A stretch of DNA of 64,000 bases from assembly GCF_003201105.1 (NCBI RefSeq), contig NZ_QICJ01000005.1, forward strand, positions 250,644-314,643, in the 5' to 3' direction. Shown here one piece after another: positions 8,209-17,142 of the stretch. The stretch is from Dyella sp. AtDHG13 (GTDB taxonomy: Bacteria > Pseudomonadota > Gammaproteobacteria > Xanthomonadales > Rhodanobacteraceae). The notes under the pieces were generated by a model, which saw only the letters and a program-made list of their open reading frames with translations, did not search any database and was not told the DNA's origin. Position 1 is the first letter of the stretch; every line of letters starts with the position of its first letter. Made by a program: the position numbers and the translations under genes.

Positions 8209-8838
8209 TTACTGGATGTTCCAGGACTCCACCGACAAACGCACCGAATACGGCGGATTGCTGGCGAAGATCTTGGTGGGCACGGCCGGCTCGCGCGTGG
8301 TGTCCCAGGCGGGGTACGAGATGGTCCAGCCGTCCTGCGTCAGTGTGGAGGGCAGGCCGTCGTTGCCGAAGGTCAGGTCGGCCGGGCCGCTGTCGGCGCG
8401 AACGCCCAGCACCCAGGCGCGCAGGTCACGCAGAGGCACATGCCAGCCCAGGGCGTTCTGCACCACGGTTTCCGCATCGGTGCTGCGCCGCGGGCCGCCG
8501 TCCAGGCCTTCGAGCACCGCCCACTCCGGCGACACGCTGAGCTTGAAGCTCTTGGCTCCCACCGGGCCGCGCACCACAAAGTCGTAGCTGCTGCCGTTCT
8601 GGGTCCAGGTGAGCGTGCCGCTGCCACCGTCTTTCTTGCCGTTGACCTCGGCCACTACGCCGATCTTGCCCTGCAGCACCCAATGGTCGGTCTTGGCCAG
8701 CAGGTGTTCGCGGGCGCGCTGCTCGTTGAGCAAGCTCGCGTAGTCGGCCTTGGGTTGCGAGCGGACGGCTTCCTTGTGGACGCAGGCGGCCAGCAGCAGC
8801 GGCAAGGCGGCCGCGAGGAGGCGAATGGGGAGCTTCAT
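8209..8838 (-). CDS. lolB: Outer-membrane lipoprotein LolB
   Basis: A 209-residue lipoprotein: hydrophobic signal MKLPIRLLAAALPLLLAAC with lipobox Cys19, then the LolB fold (HWVLQGKIGV near 52-61, TLTWTQNGSSYDF, and the region around GWHVPLRDLRAWVLG). LolB accepts lipoproteins from LolA and inserts them into the outer membrane inner leaflet. Its ATG overlaps the stop of the upstream TPR gene by 4 nt (8835-8838), so the two are translationally coupled. Order TPR-lolB-ispE is typical. Confidence 0.93.
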   Translation of the reverse strand: MKLPIRLLAAALPLLLAACVHKEAVRSQPKADYASLLNEQRAREHLLAKTDHWVLQGKIGVVAEVNGKKDGGSGTLTWTQNGSSYDFVVRGPVGAKSFKLSVSPEWAVLEGLDGGPRRSTDAETVVQNALGWHVPLRDLRAWVLGVRADSGPADLTFGNDGLPSTLTQDGWTISYPAWDTTREPAVPTKIFASNPPYSVRLSVESWNIQ

Positions 8839-10574
8839 GGATTGAGGCGCTTGAGGGTGTTGTGGAGGTTGACGCTTTGCGGATCCATCTTACGGACTTC
8901 GTCGAACACGCGGCGAGCGTCTTCCTGGCGGCCCTGCTTCCACAGCACTTCGCCCAGGTGCACGCCGACGTCCGCGTCCTTGTGCGCGGTCCACGCACCA
9001 CGCAGGGCCTGCTCGGCCTGATCCAGGTGACCCAGGCGGTATTGCAGCCAGCCCCAGGAGTCGGCGATGGCCGGATCGTCCGGGCGCGCCGCGCGCGCCT
9101 GCTCGATCAGCCGCTGCGCTTCGGGCAGGTCGCGGTTGGCGTCGGCCAGCGTGTAGCCCAGCGCATTGGAGGCGTCGGTGTCGTCGGGCTTGAGCTGGAG
9201 CAGGTGGCGGAAATCGTTCACCGCCTGATCGGTCTGCCCTGCCTCGGCATAGGCCAGGCCACGGCCGTAGAGCAAGGCCGGGTCGTCGGGCGTCACCTGC
9301 AGCGCGCGGCTGAACGCACGTTCCGCCTGGGCGTACTGCTGCTCGTCCATGTAGAGCTCCGCGTCCACTTCGTAGGTGCGGCGAAGCATGGCGGGCTGGT
9401 CGAGGTAGTCGGTCTGCATCTGCGCCAGTTGCTCGTGCGCCTCGGCGCTGCGGCCCAGGTCCTGCAGCAGGATCGCGCTGCGCAGGTCGGCGTCGAACGC
9501 GTGGTCGTCATCGTCGGCCACCTGGTCGTACCACTTCAGCGCCTCTTCCTTCTTGTCCAGCATTTCCGCCATCTGCCCGAGCAGGTAGGCGCTGCCCTGG
9601 CGCACGTCCTCGGGCGAATGCTGCAGCTGGTTGTAGAGGCGGTTGATGGTCTTGGTGTCCTTGGCGCGAGCCGCCAGCGCGGCGCGCATGGCGTAGGTGT
9701 CCGCATCCTGCGGGCCGTTGTCGAGCAACTTGGCGGCCGCCGTGTAATCGCCCCCCTGCCCCAGCAGGGTCGCGTAGGCGAGGCGCATCTGGGTGTTCTT
9801 CGGGTCCTTGGCCATGGCCTTGTCGAACAGGGCCTTGGCGCCCACGCGGTCGCCGTCGTGGTACTTCATCTGGCCCAGCCACGCATAGGTTTCGCCCGTG
9901 CCGAAACGCTTCACGGCGGCTTCCGCGATCTGCAGCGCATAGGCATGGCGGCCCAGCTTGTCGCCCAGCTCGCTCATGGCCAGCCAGGCCTGCGGGTCGT
10001 TGGGCAGGCGCTGGGGCGTGGCAATGGCCTCCAGCAGCTGGGCGGCCTGCGCGGCATCGCGGCTGCTGACCAGCACGCGGCCAAACTGGCGCCAGGCGTC
10101 CGGATCGCCGGTGCCCACCAGGATCTCCAACTGGCGGCGCGCCTCCTCCGTGTTGCCCTGGCTGAGCGCCAGCTGCGCCCGCGCCTGGGCCAGCGGCGCC
10201 GGCTTGGCGCCCAGTGCCTGCCAGCGGGCGATCGCGGCCTGCGCGGCGTCGGCGTCCCGCACCGCGATGGCCAGGGCCGCGGCCTGCTCGGCCACCTTGG
10301 GATCGGGCGACAGCTGAGCCGCGCGGCCGTAGGCCTGGGACGCCGCCTTGAGATCGGTGCGCGACAGCGCCATCTCGCCGGCGAGCAGCTGGGCCATCAG
10401 GTCGTGGTCCTGGTCGGGAACCGCCACCACCAGCTTGCCCAAGGGCTGCTTGTCGCTGGCCGACGCGTGTCCCGACGTGCCCGAGACGGTGGCGCACCCC
10501 GCCAGTGCCAGCGCGATCGCGCCGCCAGCCGCAAAATGCCGCAGTTGCTTGAACTTGGACCACCTGCTCAGCAC
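8835..10574 (-). CDS. TPR-repeat lipoprotein of the lolB locus
   Basis: A 579-residue protein starting with GTG at 10572-10574 after a good GGAGAA ribosome binding site. A lipobox (LALAGC) follows a hydrophobic stretch at about 14-26. The rest is a long helical array of tetratricopeptide repeats; the C-terminal units are the most regular (Y-A-x-A-E-x-A-F-S-R-A-L-Q-x-x-P-D-D style). Likely a periplasmic scaffold tethered to a membrane. It overlaps lolB by 4 nt and is divergent from hemA, the arrangement seen in related genomes; its precise partner is unknown. Confidence 0.88.
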   Translation of the reverse strand: MLSRWSKFKQLRHFAAGGAIALALAGCATVSGTSGHASASDKQPLGKLVVAVPDQDHDLMAQLLAGEMALSRTDLKAASQAYGRAAQLSPDPKVAEQAAALAIAVRDADAAQAAIARWQALGAKPAPLAQARAQLALSQGNTEEARRQLEILVGTGDPDAWRQFGRVLVSSRDAAQAAQLLEAIATPQRLPNDPQAWLAMSELGDKLGRHAYALQIAEAAVKRFGTGETYAWLGQMKYHDGDRVGAKALFDKAMAKDPKNTQMRLAYATLLGQGGDYTAAAKLLDNGPQDADTYAMRAALAARAKDTKTINRLYNQLQHSPEDVRQGSAYLLGQMAEMLDKKEEALKWYDQVADDDDHAFDADLRSAILLQDLGRSAEAHEQLAQMQTDYLDQPAMLRRTYEVDAELYMDEQQYAQAERAFSRALQVTPDDPALLYGRGLAYAEAGQTDQAVNDFRHLLQLKPDDTDASNALGYTLADANRDLPEAQRLIEQARAARPDDPAIADSWGWLQYRLGHLDQAEQALRGAWTAHKDADVGVHLGEVLWKQGRQEDARRVFDEVRKMDPQSVNLHNTLKRLNP

Positions 10575-10681
10575 ACTATTCTCCGCTCATCCGTCCGTGA
10601 CACGGCCGTATCCACACTGTAGAACGGTCGTCGCTAACCGCTAGTTTACGCTGCCGGATGTCCCCCGCTCCGAATCGAACC

Positions 10682-11956
10682 ATGAAGCTGATCGCCCTAG
10701 GGCTCAACCACCTCACCGCGCCGGTCAACCTGCGCGAACAAGTGGCGTTCGATGCGGAATCCACCGGGCCGGCGCTGCTGGCGCTTGCCCGCGAGCCCGG
10801 CGTGGAAGAGGCGATGATCCTCTCCACCTGCAACCGTACCGAACTCTACGTGAGCGTCGCGGCTGGAGCCGAGGACGTGCCGCAAGCCTGGCTCAGCCGC
10901 CACCATCAACTGACTCCGGGCAAGCTGGACGAGTTCCTCTATCGCCATGACGAAGATGCGGCCGTGCGTCACATGTTCCGCGTGGCGACGGGCCTGGATT
11001 CCATGGTGCTGGGCGAGCCGCAGATTCTCGGCCAGGTGAAGGACGCCTACCAGCAGGCCCGCGATGCCCAGGCGCTGCGCGCCCCGATGGAACGCCTGCT
11101 CCAGCACACCTTTGCCGTAGCCAAGCGCGTGCGCACCGACACCCGCATCGGCGCGCACACCGTGTCCGTCGCCTTCACCGCCGTGCGCCTGGCCGAGCAG
11201 GTGTTCGCGGACCTGCGCCAGGCCTGCGTGCTGCTGATCGGTGCGGGCGACACCATCGAACTGGCCGCGCGGCACCTGGTGGACAAGCAGGTGCGCCGCC
11301 TGATCGTGGCCAACCGCACGCTGGAAAATGCGCAGGAACTGGCCAGCCGCTGCGGCGGCTACGCCATTTCGCTCAACGACCTGCCGCAGCATCTTGCCGA
11401 GGCGGACATCGTCATCAGCTCCACCGCCGCACGCCAGCCCATCGTGACGCGCGCCATGGTCGAGAAGGCCGTGGCGGCGCGGCGGCGCAAGCCGATGTTC
11501 ATGGTGGACATCGCCGTGCCGCGCGACATCGAGCCGTCGGTCGGCGAGCTGGACGACGTGTTTCTCTACGGCATCGACGACCTGCACCAGGTGATCGACG
11601 ACAACCGCCGCTCGCGCCAGGCCGCCGCGAACGAGGCCGACGCCATCATCGACCTGCAGGTCGAGCGCTACATGGCATGGCGCCGCGCGCTCTCGCTGCG
11701 CAATCCGGCGGTGGACCTGCGCCAGCACGCGGAGGTCTACCGCGACGAAGTGCTGGACAAGGCCCGCGCCATGCTCGCGCGCGGCAAGTCGCCGGAGGAA
11801 GCCCTGGCCTTCCTCGCCAACACCCTCACCAACAAGCTGCTGCATCACCCGAGCGCGCGCCTGCGCGAAGCGGCGATGAGCGGCGACATGGACCTGCTGC
11901 ATGCGGCCGGCCGCCTGTACGGCATCACCGAGAAGCCGGAAGTGAGTGAAGAGTAG
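10682..11956 (+). CDS. hemA: Glutamyl-tRNA reductase
   Basis: A 424-residue enzyme that reduces glutamyl-tRNA(Glu) to glutamate-1-semialdehyde, the first committed step of C5 tetrapyrrole synthesis. Start ATG 10682 gives MKLIALGLNHLTAPVNLRE; an in-frame upstream ATG (10658) is less likely. The active-site nucleophile C50 is in STCNRTELY. The NADPH-binding Rossmann stretch VLLIGAGDTIELAARHL lies near residue 185, and a helical dimerisation domain follows. The last codons (EVSEE) fall in a repeat-like sequence that continues into the hemA-prfA gap. It is followed 75 nt later by prfA, the conserved hemA-prfA pair. Confidence 0.97.
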   Translation: MKLIALGLNHLTAPVNLREQVAFDAESTGPALLALAREPGVEEAMILSTCNRTELYVSVAAGAEDVPQAWLSRHHQLTPGKLDEFLYRHDEDAAVRHMFRVATGLDSMVLGEPQILGQVKDAYQQARDAQALRAPMERLLQHTFAVAKRVRTDTRIGAHTVSVAFTAVRLAEQVFADLRQACVLLIGAGDTIELAARHLVDKQVRRLIVANRTLENAQELASRCGGYAISLNDLPQHLAEADIVISSTAARQPIVTRAMVEKAVAARRRKPMFMVDIAVPRDIEPSVGELDDVFLYGIDDLHQVIDDNRRSRQAAANEADAIIDLQVERYMAWRRALSLRNPAVDLRQHAEVYRDEVLDKARAMLARGKSPEEALAFLANTLTNKLLHHPSARLREAAMSGDMDLLHAAGRLYGITEKPEVSEE

Positions 11957-12028
11957 CGAGGAAACAGAGAACGCCTCCGCGCCACGCGCGCCCTCTCTCG
12001 TCCCTCACTCCTCTCCGCTCGTTTCTCG
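11940..12028. repeat. Decayed GTGAGTGAAGAG inverted repeat at the hemA stop
   Basis: AAGTGAGTGAAGAG at the hemA 3' end is the complement type of the CTCACTCCTCTCC-GCTCGTTTCTC stretch just before prfA. The same two sequences occur, better preserved, at 45718-45782. The repeat includes the hemA stop codon. Confidence 0.45.
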
Positions 12029-12031
12029 CCC

Positions 12032-13111
12032 ATGACGCCTTCCATTCGCCGCAAGCTCGAATCCCTCGCCGAACGCCACGAAGAAATCGGACTGCTGCTC
12101 GCGCAGCCCGATGTGCTGGCCGACACCAGCCGCTTCCGCGAACTCTCGCGCGAATACGCGCAGCTCGAACCCGTGGCCAGCTCGCTGCGCGAACACGACC
12201 AGGCCGAGCGCGAACTGGCCGAAACCCGCGCCATGCTCGATGACCCGGAACTGCGTGACATGGCGCAGGACGACGTCGGTCGCCTGGAGAGCCGCCTCGC
12301 CGAACTGGACGACGAGCTGCAGATCCTGCTGCTGCCCAAGGACCCGCGCGACGAGGCCAATCTGTTTCTCGAAGTGCGCGCCGGCACCGGCGGCGACGAG
12401 GCGGCCATCTTCGCTGGCGATCTGTTCCGCATGTACGCGCGCTACGCCGAGCGTCGCCGCTGGCACGTGGAAGTGCTGAGCGAGAACCCCGGCGAACACG
12501 GCGGCTACAAGGAAATCGTGGCGCGCATCGAAGGCAAGGGCGCGTATTCGCGGCTCAAGTTCGAGTCGGGCACGCACCGCGTGCAGCGCGTGCCGGAAAC
12601 CGAATCGCAGGGCCGCATCCATACCTCGGCGGCCACGGTGGCGATCCTGCCGGAGATGGACGAGATCGACGACATCGAGATCAACCCCGCGGACATCAAG
12701 ACCGACACTTTCCGTGCCTCCGGCGCGGGCGGCCAGCACGTCAACAAGACCGACTCGGCCATCCGCATCACCCACCTGCCCACCGGCATCGTGGTCGAAT
12801 GCCAGGACGAGCGCAGCCAGCACAAGAACCGCGCCCGCGCCATGAGCCTGCTGAAGGCCCGCCTGCTGGACGACGAACGCAGCCGCCAGGCCGCCGCGCA
12901 GGCCGAGTCGCGCCGCCTGCAGGTGGGCTCGGGCGACCGCAGCCAGCGCATCCGCACCTACAACTTCCCACAGGGCCGCATCACCGACCACCGTGTGAAC
13001 CTGACGCTCTACCGCCTGCCCGAAGTGCTGCAGGGCGATCTGGACGAACTGGTGGACACCCTCACCCGGGAAAACCAGGCGGACGAACTGAAGGCGCTCA
13101 CCGCCGGCTGA
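12032..13111 (+). CDS. prfA: Peptide chain release factor 1
   Basis: A 359-residue class I release factor for UAA/UAG. The catalytic GGQ loop is in [18 protein letters not shown] (about residue 230-247). The N-terminal helical hairpin and central acidic-rich segment ([14 protein letters not shown]) match RF1 rather than RF2, as does its position after hemA. Length equals the family norm. An in-cis prmC would often follow but is not present here; a TPR/GT41 gene comes next. Confidence 0.96.
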   Translation: MTPSIRRKLESLAERHEEIGLLLAQPDVLADTSRFRELSREYAQLEPVASSLREHDQAERELAETRAMLDDPELRDMAQDDVGRLESRLAELDDELQILLLPKDPRDEANLFLEVRAGTGGDEAAIFAGDLFRMYARYAERRRWHVEVLSENPGEHGGYKEIVARIEGKGAYSRLKFESGTHRVQRVPETESQGRIHTSAATVAILPEMDEIDDIEINPADIKTDTFRASGAGGQHVNKTDSAIRITHLPTGIVVECQDERSQHKNRARAMSLLKARLLDDERSRQAAAQAESRRLQVGSGDRSQRIRTYNFPQGRITDHRVNLTLYRLPEVLQGDLDELVDTLTRENQADELKALTAG

Positions 13112-13182
13112 GCCCTAGGAGCCTGTTCACGATCTCCGCGTGGCGGATTGGCAGCCACGCCGCCCTGCGCTAGTTTGGCGGG

Positions 13183-15288
13183 ATGACTGACCTCTTCACC
13201 CCCTCTTCCCAGGCGCTGGCGCAGCAGATCATCGAGATGATCGAGCGCGGCGCGTTCGACGATGCCGACCGTGCTGCCACGGAGGCGCGCGCGCACTACC
13301 CCGACGATGCCGAACTGGCGCGCCTGCACGGCATCACCCTGATGCAGCTGCGCCGCCACGCCGACGCGATGGAGACGCTGGAGCAGGCCGCCCGGCTGGC
13401 CCCGCAGAGCGTCGAGGCGAAATGCAATCTCGGCAGCGCCCGGCTCGCCAGCGGCGATGCCGACGGCGCTATCGAATACCTGCGCGCCGCGCTGCGCGAG
13501 TCACCCGGCCACCCGGCCATCCTGCTCACGCTGGGCAACGCGCTGATGGCCGCGGCCCGCTACCAGCACGCCCGCGAGTCCTACGCGATGGCGACGCATG
13601 GCGCGCCCACCCACCCCGGCCTGCGCCTGAACCTTGCGGCCGCCGAGCTGGAGCTGGGCAACATCGACCAGGCCCGGCTGCATACGGACGAGGCGCTGCA
13701 ACTGCATCCGCGCTTCGACGCCGCCTACGCGTTGCGCGGACGCATCCTGCAGACGCAGGGCAAGGACGCCGAGGCCACCGAAGCCTGGCTGCTCGCCGAG
13801 CGCGTATCGCCGCAGAACCCGCAGTACCCCTTCGCGGTGGGCCAGTTGCTGGAGGACGGCGGCCAGCTGCCGGCCGCCGCCGCGGCCTACGAACGCGCCC
13901 TGCGGCTCAATCCCGACGACGGCCGCGCGCTCAGCCAGTTGCTGTTCCTGCGCCGCCGCCTGTGCGACTGGCATGACCTGGACGCGCTCAGCCAGCGCAT
14001 GCAGGCCGCCGTCGCCGCTGGCGCGGGCACCATCAGCCCCTTCACCACGCTCGCCGAAGATGTCGACGCGGCCACGCTGCTGCGTTGCGCGCAGGACTAC
14101 GCCGCCGCCGTGGAACTGCAGACGGCGCCGCTGCGCAAGCAGCAATCCTTCACCCACGCCAAGCCCGCGCCGGACAACCCGATCCGCATCGGCTTCGTGG
14201 CGGACGGCTTCAACGACCACGCCACCGGCCTGCTGGTGGTGGCGATGTTCGAGGCGCTCGCCAACGACGACGATCTCGACATCCACCTGTTCGCCACCAC
14301 GCCCGACGACGGCGGTTCGATCCGCGCGCGCCTGGCCGCCGCCACCACGATGCACGACGTCTCCGCGCTCAACCCGGCGCAGCTGGCGCAGCGCATCCAC
14401 GACACCGGCGTGGAGATCCTGTTTGACCTCAATGGCTACTCCGGCCGCGACAACGCCGAGCTGTTCGCGTTGCGCCCCGCACCGGTGCAGGTCAACTGGC
14501 TCGCTTTTCCGGGCAGCATGGGCGCGCCGTGGCTGGACTACCTGCTCGCCGACAAGGTCATCGTCCCCGACGAGATGCGCCCGCACGTCAGCGAGAAACT
14601 GGTGCGACTGCCGCGCTGCTATCAGCCCAACGACAACACGCGCGTGGTGGCCCAGCCGCCTTCGCGCGCCGAATGCGGCCTGCCCGACGAAGCCACCGTG
14701 TTCGCCTGCTTCAACAACAGCTACAAGATCAACCCGGCGGCCTTCGCGCGCCTGATGCTGGTGCTGCAGCAGGTGCCAGGCAGCGTGCTGTGGCTGCTGT
14801 CCGGCCCCGATGGCGCGGACGAGCGCCTGCGCGCCGCGGCCAGCGCCGCAGGCATCGCGCCGGAGCGCCTGGTGTTCCTGCCGCGCCTGCCGCATGCCGA
14901 ATACCTGTCGCGCTACGTCAACGCGGACCTGTTCCTCGACACGCTGCCATACAACGCGCACACCACGGCATCGGACGCGCTGTGGGCGGGCTGCCCCGTG
15001 CTTACCTCCACCGGCCGCACCTTCGCCGGCCGCGTCGCCACCAGCCTGCTGCTGCAGCTCGGCCTGCCCGAACTGGTGTGCGAAGACGACGAGGCGTTCA
15101 TTGCCATGGCCACGCAGCTGGGCAACGACCGCGACGCCCTGCGCACCTTGCGCCAGCATCTGTCGCAGCAGCGCACGCAGAGCTCGTTGTTCGACATGCA
15201 GGGCTACGCGGGGGATTTCCGCCGCGCCGTGCAGGCCATGAGCGCACGCCATCGCATCGGTCGCCGGCCAGCGGACGTGGATCTGTAA
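13183..15288 (+). CDS. TPR-containing GT41 (O-GlcNAc transferase-like) glycosyltransferase
   Basis: A 701-residue cytoplasmic-looking protein without signal peptide. Residues ~1-270 are TPR repeats; residues ~325-690 are the SPINDLY/OGT catalytic region. Visible GT41 landmarks: VADGFNDHATG with a candidate catalytic His, the stretch PVQVNWLAFPGSMGAPWLDY, FNNSYKINP, PYNAHTTASDALWAGCPVLT and TFAGRVATSLL. Eukaryotic OGT adds GlcNAc to Ser/Thr; bacterial relatives modify proteins such as flagellin or adhesins. The target here is unknown: no flagellar or adhesin gene is nearby. Confidence 0.88.
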   Translation: MTDLFTPSSQALAQQIIEMIERGAFDDADRAATEARAHYPDDAELARLHGITLMQLRRHADAMETLEQAARLAPQSVEAKCNLGSARLASGDADGAIEYLRAALRESPGHPAILLTLGNALMAAARYQHARESYAMATHGAPTHPGLRLNLAAAELELGNIDQARLHTDEALQLHPRFDAAYALRGRILQTQGKDAEATEAWLLAERVSPQNPQYPFAVGQLLEDGGQLPAAAAAYERALRLNPDDGRALSQLLFLRRRLCDWHDLDALSQRMQAAVAAGAGTISPFTTLAEDVDAATLLRCAQDYAAAVELQTAPLRKQQSFTHAKPAPDNPIRIGFVADGFNDHATGLLVVAMFEALANDDDLDIHLFATTPDDGGSIRARLAAATTMHDVSALNPAQLAQRIHDTGVEILFDLNGYSGRDNAELFALRPAPVQVNWLAFPGSMGAPWLDYLLADKVIVPDEMRPHVSEKLVRLPRCYQPNDNTRVVAQPPSRAECGLPDEATVFACFNNSYKINPAAFARLMLVLQQVPGSVLWLLSGPDGADERLRAAASAAGIAPERLVFLPRLPHAEYLSRYVNADLFLDTLPYNAHTTASDALWAGCPVLTSTGRTFAGRVATSLLLQLGLPELVCEDDEAFIAMATQLGNDRDALRTLRQHLSQQRTQSSLFDMQGYAGDFRRAVQAMSARHRIGRRPADVDL

Positions 15289-15409
15289 GCGAGCCGCCAG
15301 CGGCGTCCACGCAACCGGCCCGCAAGGACGCAGCGGCGTGGATGACTTCTTCACCCCGCGCACGGTGCGAGCACGCACAATGCGCGGAGCCATCCTGAGG
15401 AGACGCACC

Positions 15410-16189
15410 ATGGGCAAGAAGAAAAAGTCCTATCGCAACGCCATGGCCGAACTTCAACTGGAACTGGCCGGCCTGCATCGCTGGCTGCGGCGCAGCGGCC
15501 ACCGGCTGGTGGTGATCTTCGAAGGGCGCGACGCGGCCGGCAAGGGCGGCACCATCAAGGCCATCACCGAGTCGATGGACACGCGCGGCTACCGCATCGC
15601 CGCCCTGGGCAAGCCCAGCGAGGCGGAGTCCTCGCAGTGGTACTTCCAGCGCTACGTGCAACATCTGCCGAACGCCGGCGAGATCGTGCTGTTCGACCGC
15701 AGCTGGTACAACCGCGCGGTGATCGAGCCCGCCATGGGCTTCTGCAGCAAGGCGCAGTACAAGGCCTTCATGGCCGCCGTGCCTGCTTTCGAGAAGCTGC
15801 TCACCGACGACGGCATCATCCTGCTCAAGTACTGGCTGGCCGTGGATCAGGAGGAACAGGAGGAACGCTTCGAAGACCGCGCGCGCGATCCGCTCAAGCG
15901 CTGGAAGCTCTCCCCCACCGACCTTGCCTCGCGCGACAAGTACGAGGAAATCGGCCACCTGCGCGACGTGATGATCGAGCGCACGCACCGGCCCAACGCG
16001 CCGTGGTTCGTGGTCGACTACAACGACCAGAAGCGCGGACGCGTGAACCTGATCCGGCACCTGCTGGAACAGGTGCCGCGCCATGACGAAAGCATTCCCG
16101 AGCCCAAGCTGCCCAAGCTCAAGGGCAAGCCCAAGAGCGAGCACGTCACCCGCAAGGCGGAATGGGTGCCTGACACGATGGACGGCTGA
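15410..16189 (+). CDS. ppk2: Polyphosphate kinase 2 (class I, single domain)
   Basis: A 259-residue kinase that moves phosphate between polyphosphate and nucleoside di/monophosphates. Start ATG 15410 follows a GAGGAGA ribosome binding site. Walker A (FEGRDAAGKGG, 38-47), Walker B/lid start FDRSWYNR with D96, and KRWKLSPTDL are all intact. The C-terminus is Lys/Pro-rich. A second PPK2 lies at 37387-38508 in this window. Nucleotide preference cannot be read from the motifs. Confidence 0.92.
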   Translation: MGKKKKSYRNAMAELQLELAGLHRWLRRSGHRLVVIFEGRDAAGKGGTIKAITESMDTRGYRIAALGKPSEAESSQWYFQRYVQHLPNAGEIVLFDRSWYNRAVIEPAMGFCSKAQYKAFMAAVPAFEKLLTDDGIILLKYWLAVDQEEQEERFEDRARDPLKRWKLSPTDLASRDKYEEIGHLRDVMIERTHRPNAPWFVVDYNDQKRGRVNLIRHLLEQVPRHDESIPEPKLPKLKGKPKSEHVTRKAEWVPDTMDG

Positions 16190-16191
16190 GC

Positions 16192-16402
16192 GCCTGTTCA
16201 AAATCTCGCATAACGCGCGTTTTTTTTCGCTCGTCATTCCGGCGCAGGCCGGAATCCAGTGGCATCAGGGCACGGTTTTTCGCGGAAGACTGCATGCTTT
16301 GCTTTTACTTCACGCGATAACCGGTCACTTCCGCTACTGGATTCCGGCCTGCGCCGGAATGACGGTGAGGGAGATGGGCGGCATGCGAGATCTTGAACAG
16401 GC
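16192..16402. repeat. Composite inverted-repeat element, copy 1 (with outer terminal repeats)
   Basis: A ~211-bp element. Outer 19-nt terminal inverted repeats GCCTGTTCAAAATCTCGCA (16192-16210) and its complement (16384-16402) match at 18 of 19. Inside, palindromic arms CGTCATTCCGGCGCAGGC... (16232-16261) and ...GCCTGCGCCGGAATGACG (16336-16363) enclose a spacer that includes the reverse complement of GGTTATCGCGTGA. It begins 3 nt after the ppk2 stop. Confidence 0.85.
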
Positions 16403-16423
16403 TCCAAGTCCCATCAGCGGCGA

Positions 16424-16924
16424 TCAGCCTTTCGCCGCCCGCCTCAGTTCGTGCAAGTCCAGCTTCTGCATGCGCATGATCGCCGCCTGGACACGCTCCA
16501 TGCTGGCCGCATCGCCACTGGTGAGCCACTGGATCATCTCCTCCGGCACCACCTGCCAGGACAGGCCGAAGCGGTCCTTGATCCAGCCGCATTGGCCTTT
16601 CTTGTCAGCCGCGCCTTCCAGCAAACGCTCCCAGTAGTAATCGATTTCCTCCTGCGAGCGGCAGTGCACCACCAGCGACATGGCCTCGTTGAATCGGAAT
16701 ACCGGTCCGCCGTTCAGCGCGGTGATCGATTGGCCGTCGAGTTCGAAATCCACCGTCATCACGCTACCCTCGGCACGCCCGGAAGCCTGCGCGCTCGACG
16801 CGGTATAGCGCGTGGTCGCCAAAATGCGCGACTGCGGAAAGATCGACACGTAGAACTGCGCGGCCTCCTCGGCCTGATGATCGAACCAGAGAAACGGGGT
16901 GATGCGCTGGAATCGCGTGCTCAT
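16424..16924 (-). CDS. VOC-family protein, PhnB-like
   Basis: A 166-residue protein of the glyoxalase/VOC superfamily, PhnB/3-demethylubiquinone-methyltransferase-like branch. It starts RITPFLWFDHQAEEAAQFYVSIFP, a standard opening of this branch, with FELDGQSITALNGG and the late FGLSWQVVPEEM block. Despite database names, most members have no proven methyltransferase activity. Soluble, no signal peptide, monocistronic. Function not assignable. Confidence 0.85.
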   Translation of the reverse strand: MSTRFQRITPFLWFDHQAEEAAQFYVSIFPQSRILATTRYTASSAQASGRAEGSVMTVDFELDGQSITALNGGPVFRFNEAMSLVVHCRSQEEIDYYWERLLEGAADKKGQCGWIKDRFGLSWQVVPEEMIQWLTSGDAASMERVQAAIMRMQKLDLHELRRAAKG

Positions 16925-17142
16925 GCGTCATGCCTCCTTGGGTGATGGTTTGTCGGGCACAGGACCCTTGCCATGACGACGAAGATCCACCGCGAAATTC
17001 GACACGACGGTTTACTCCCGCCCGCATGCCGCAAAGGTCTAGGACACGTGAACAGCGGGGCGGCGGGCCGGCCGGCATTCAAGCTTCAGGTGGATGCGCC
17101 GATAAGACGATGGCCTGAACTCCAGGCGCACGGGGGGCGAGT

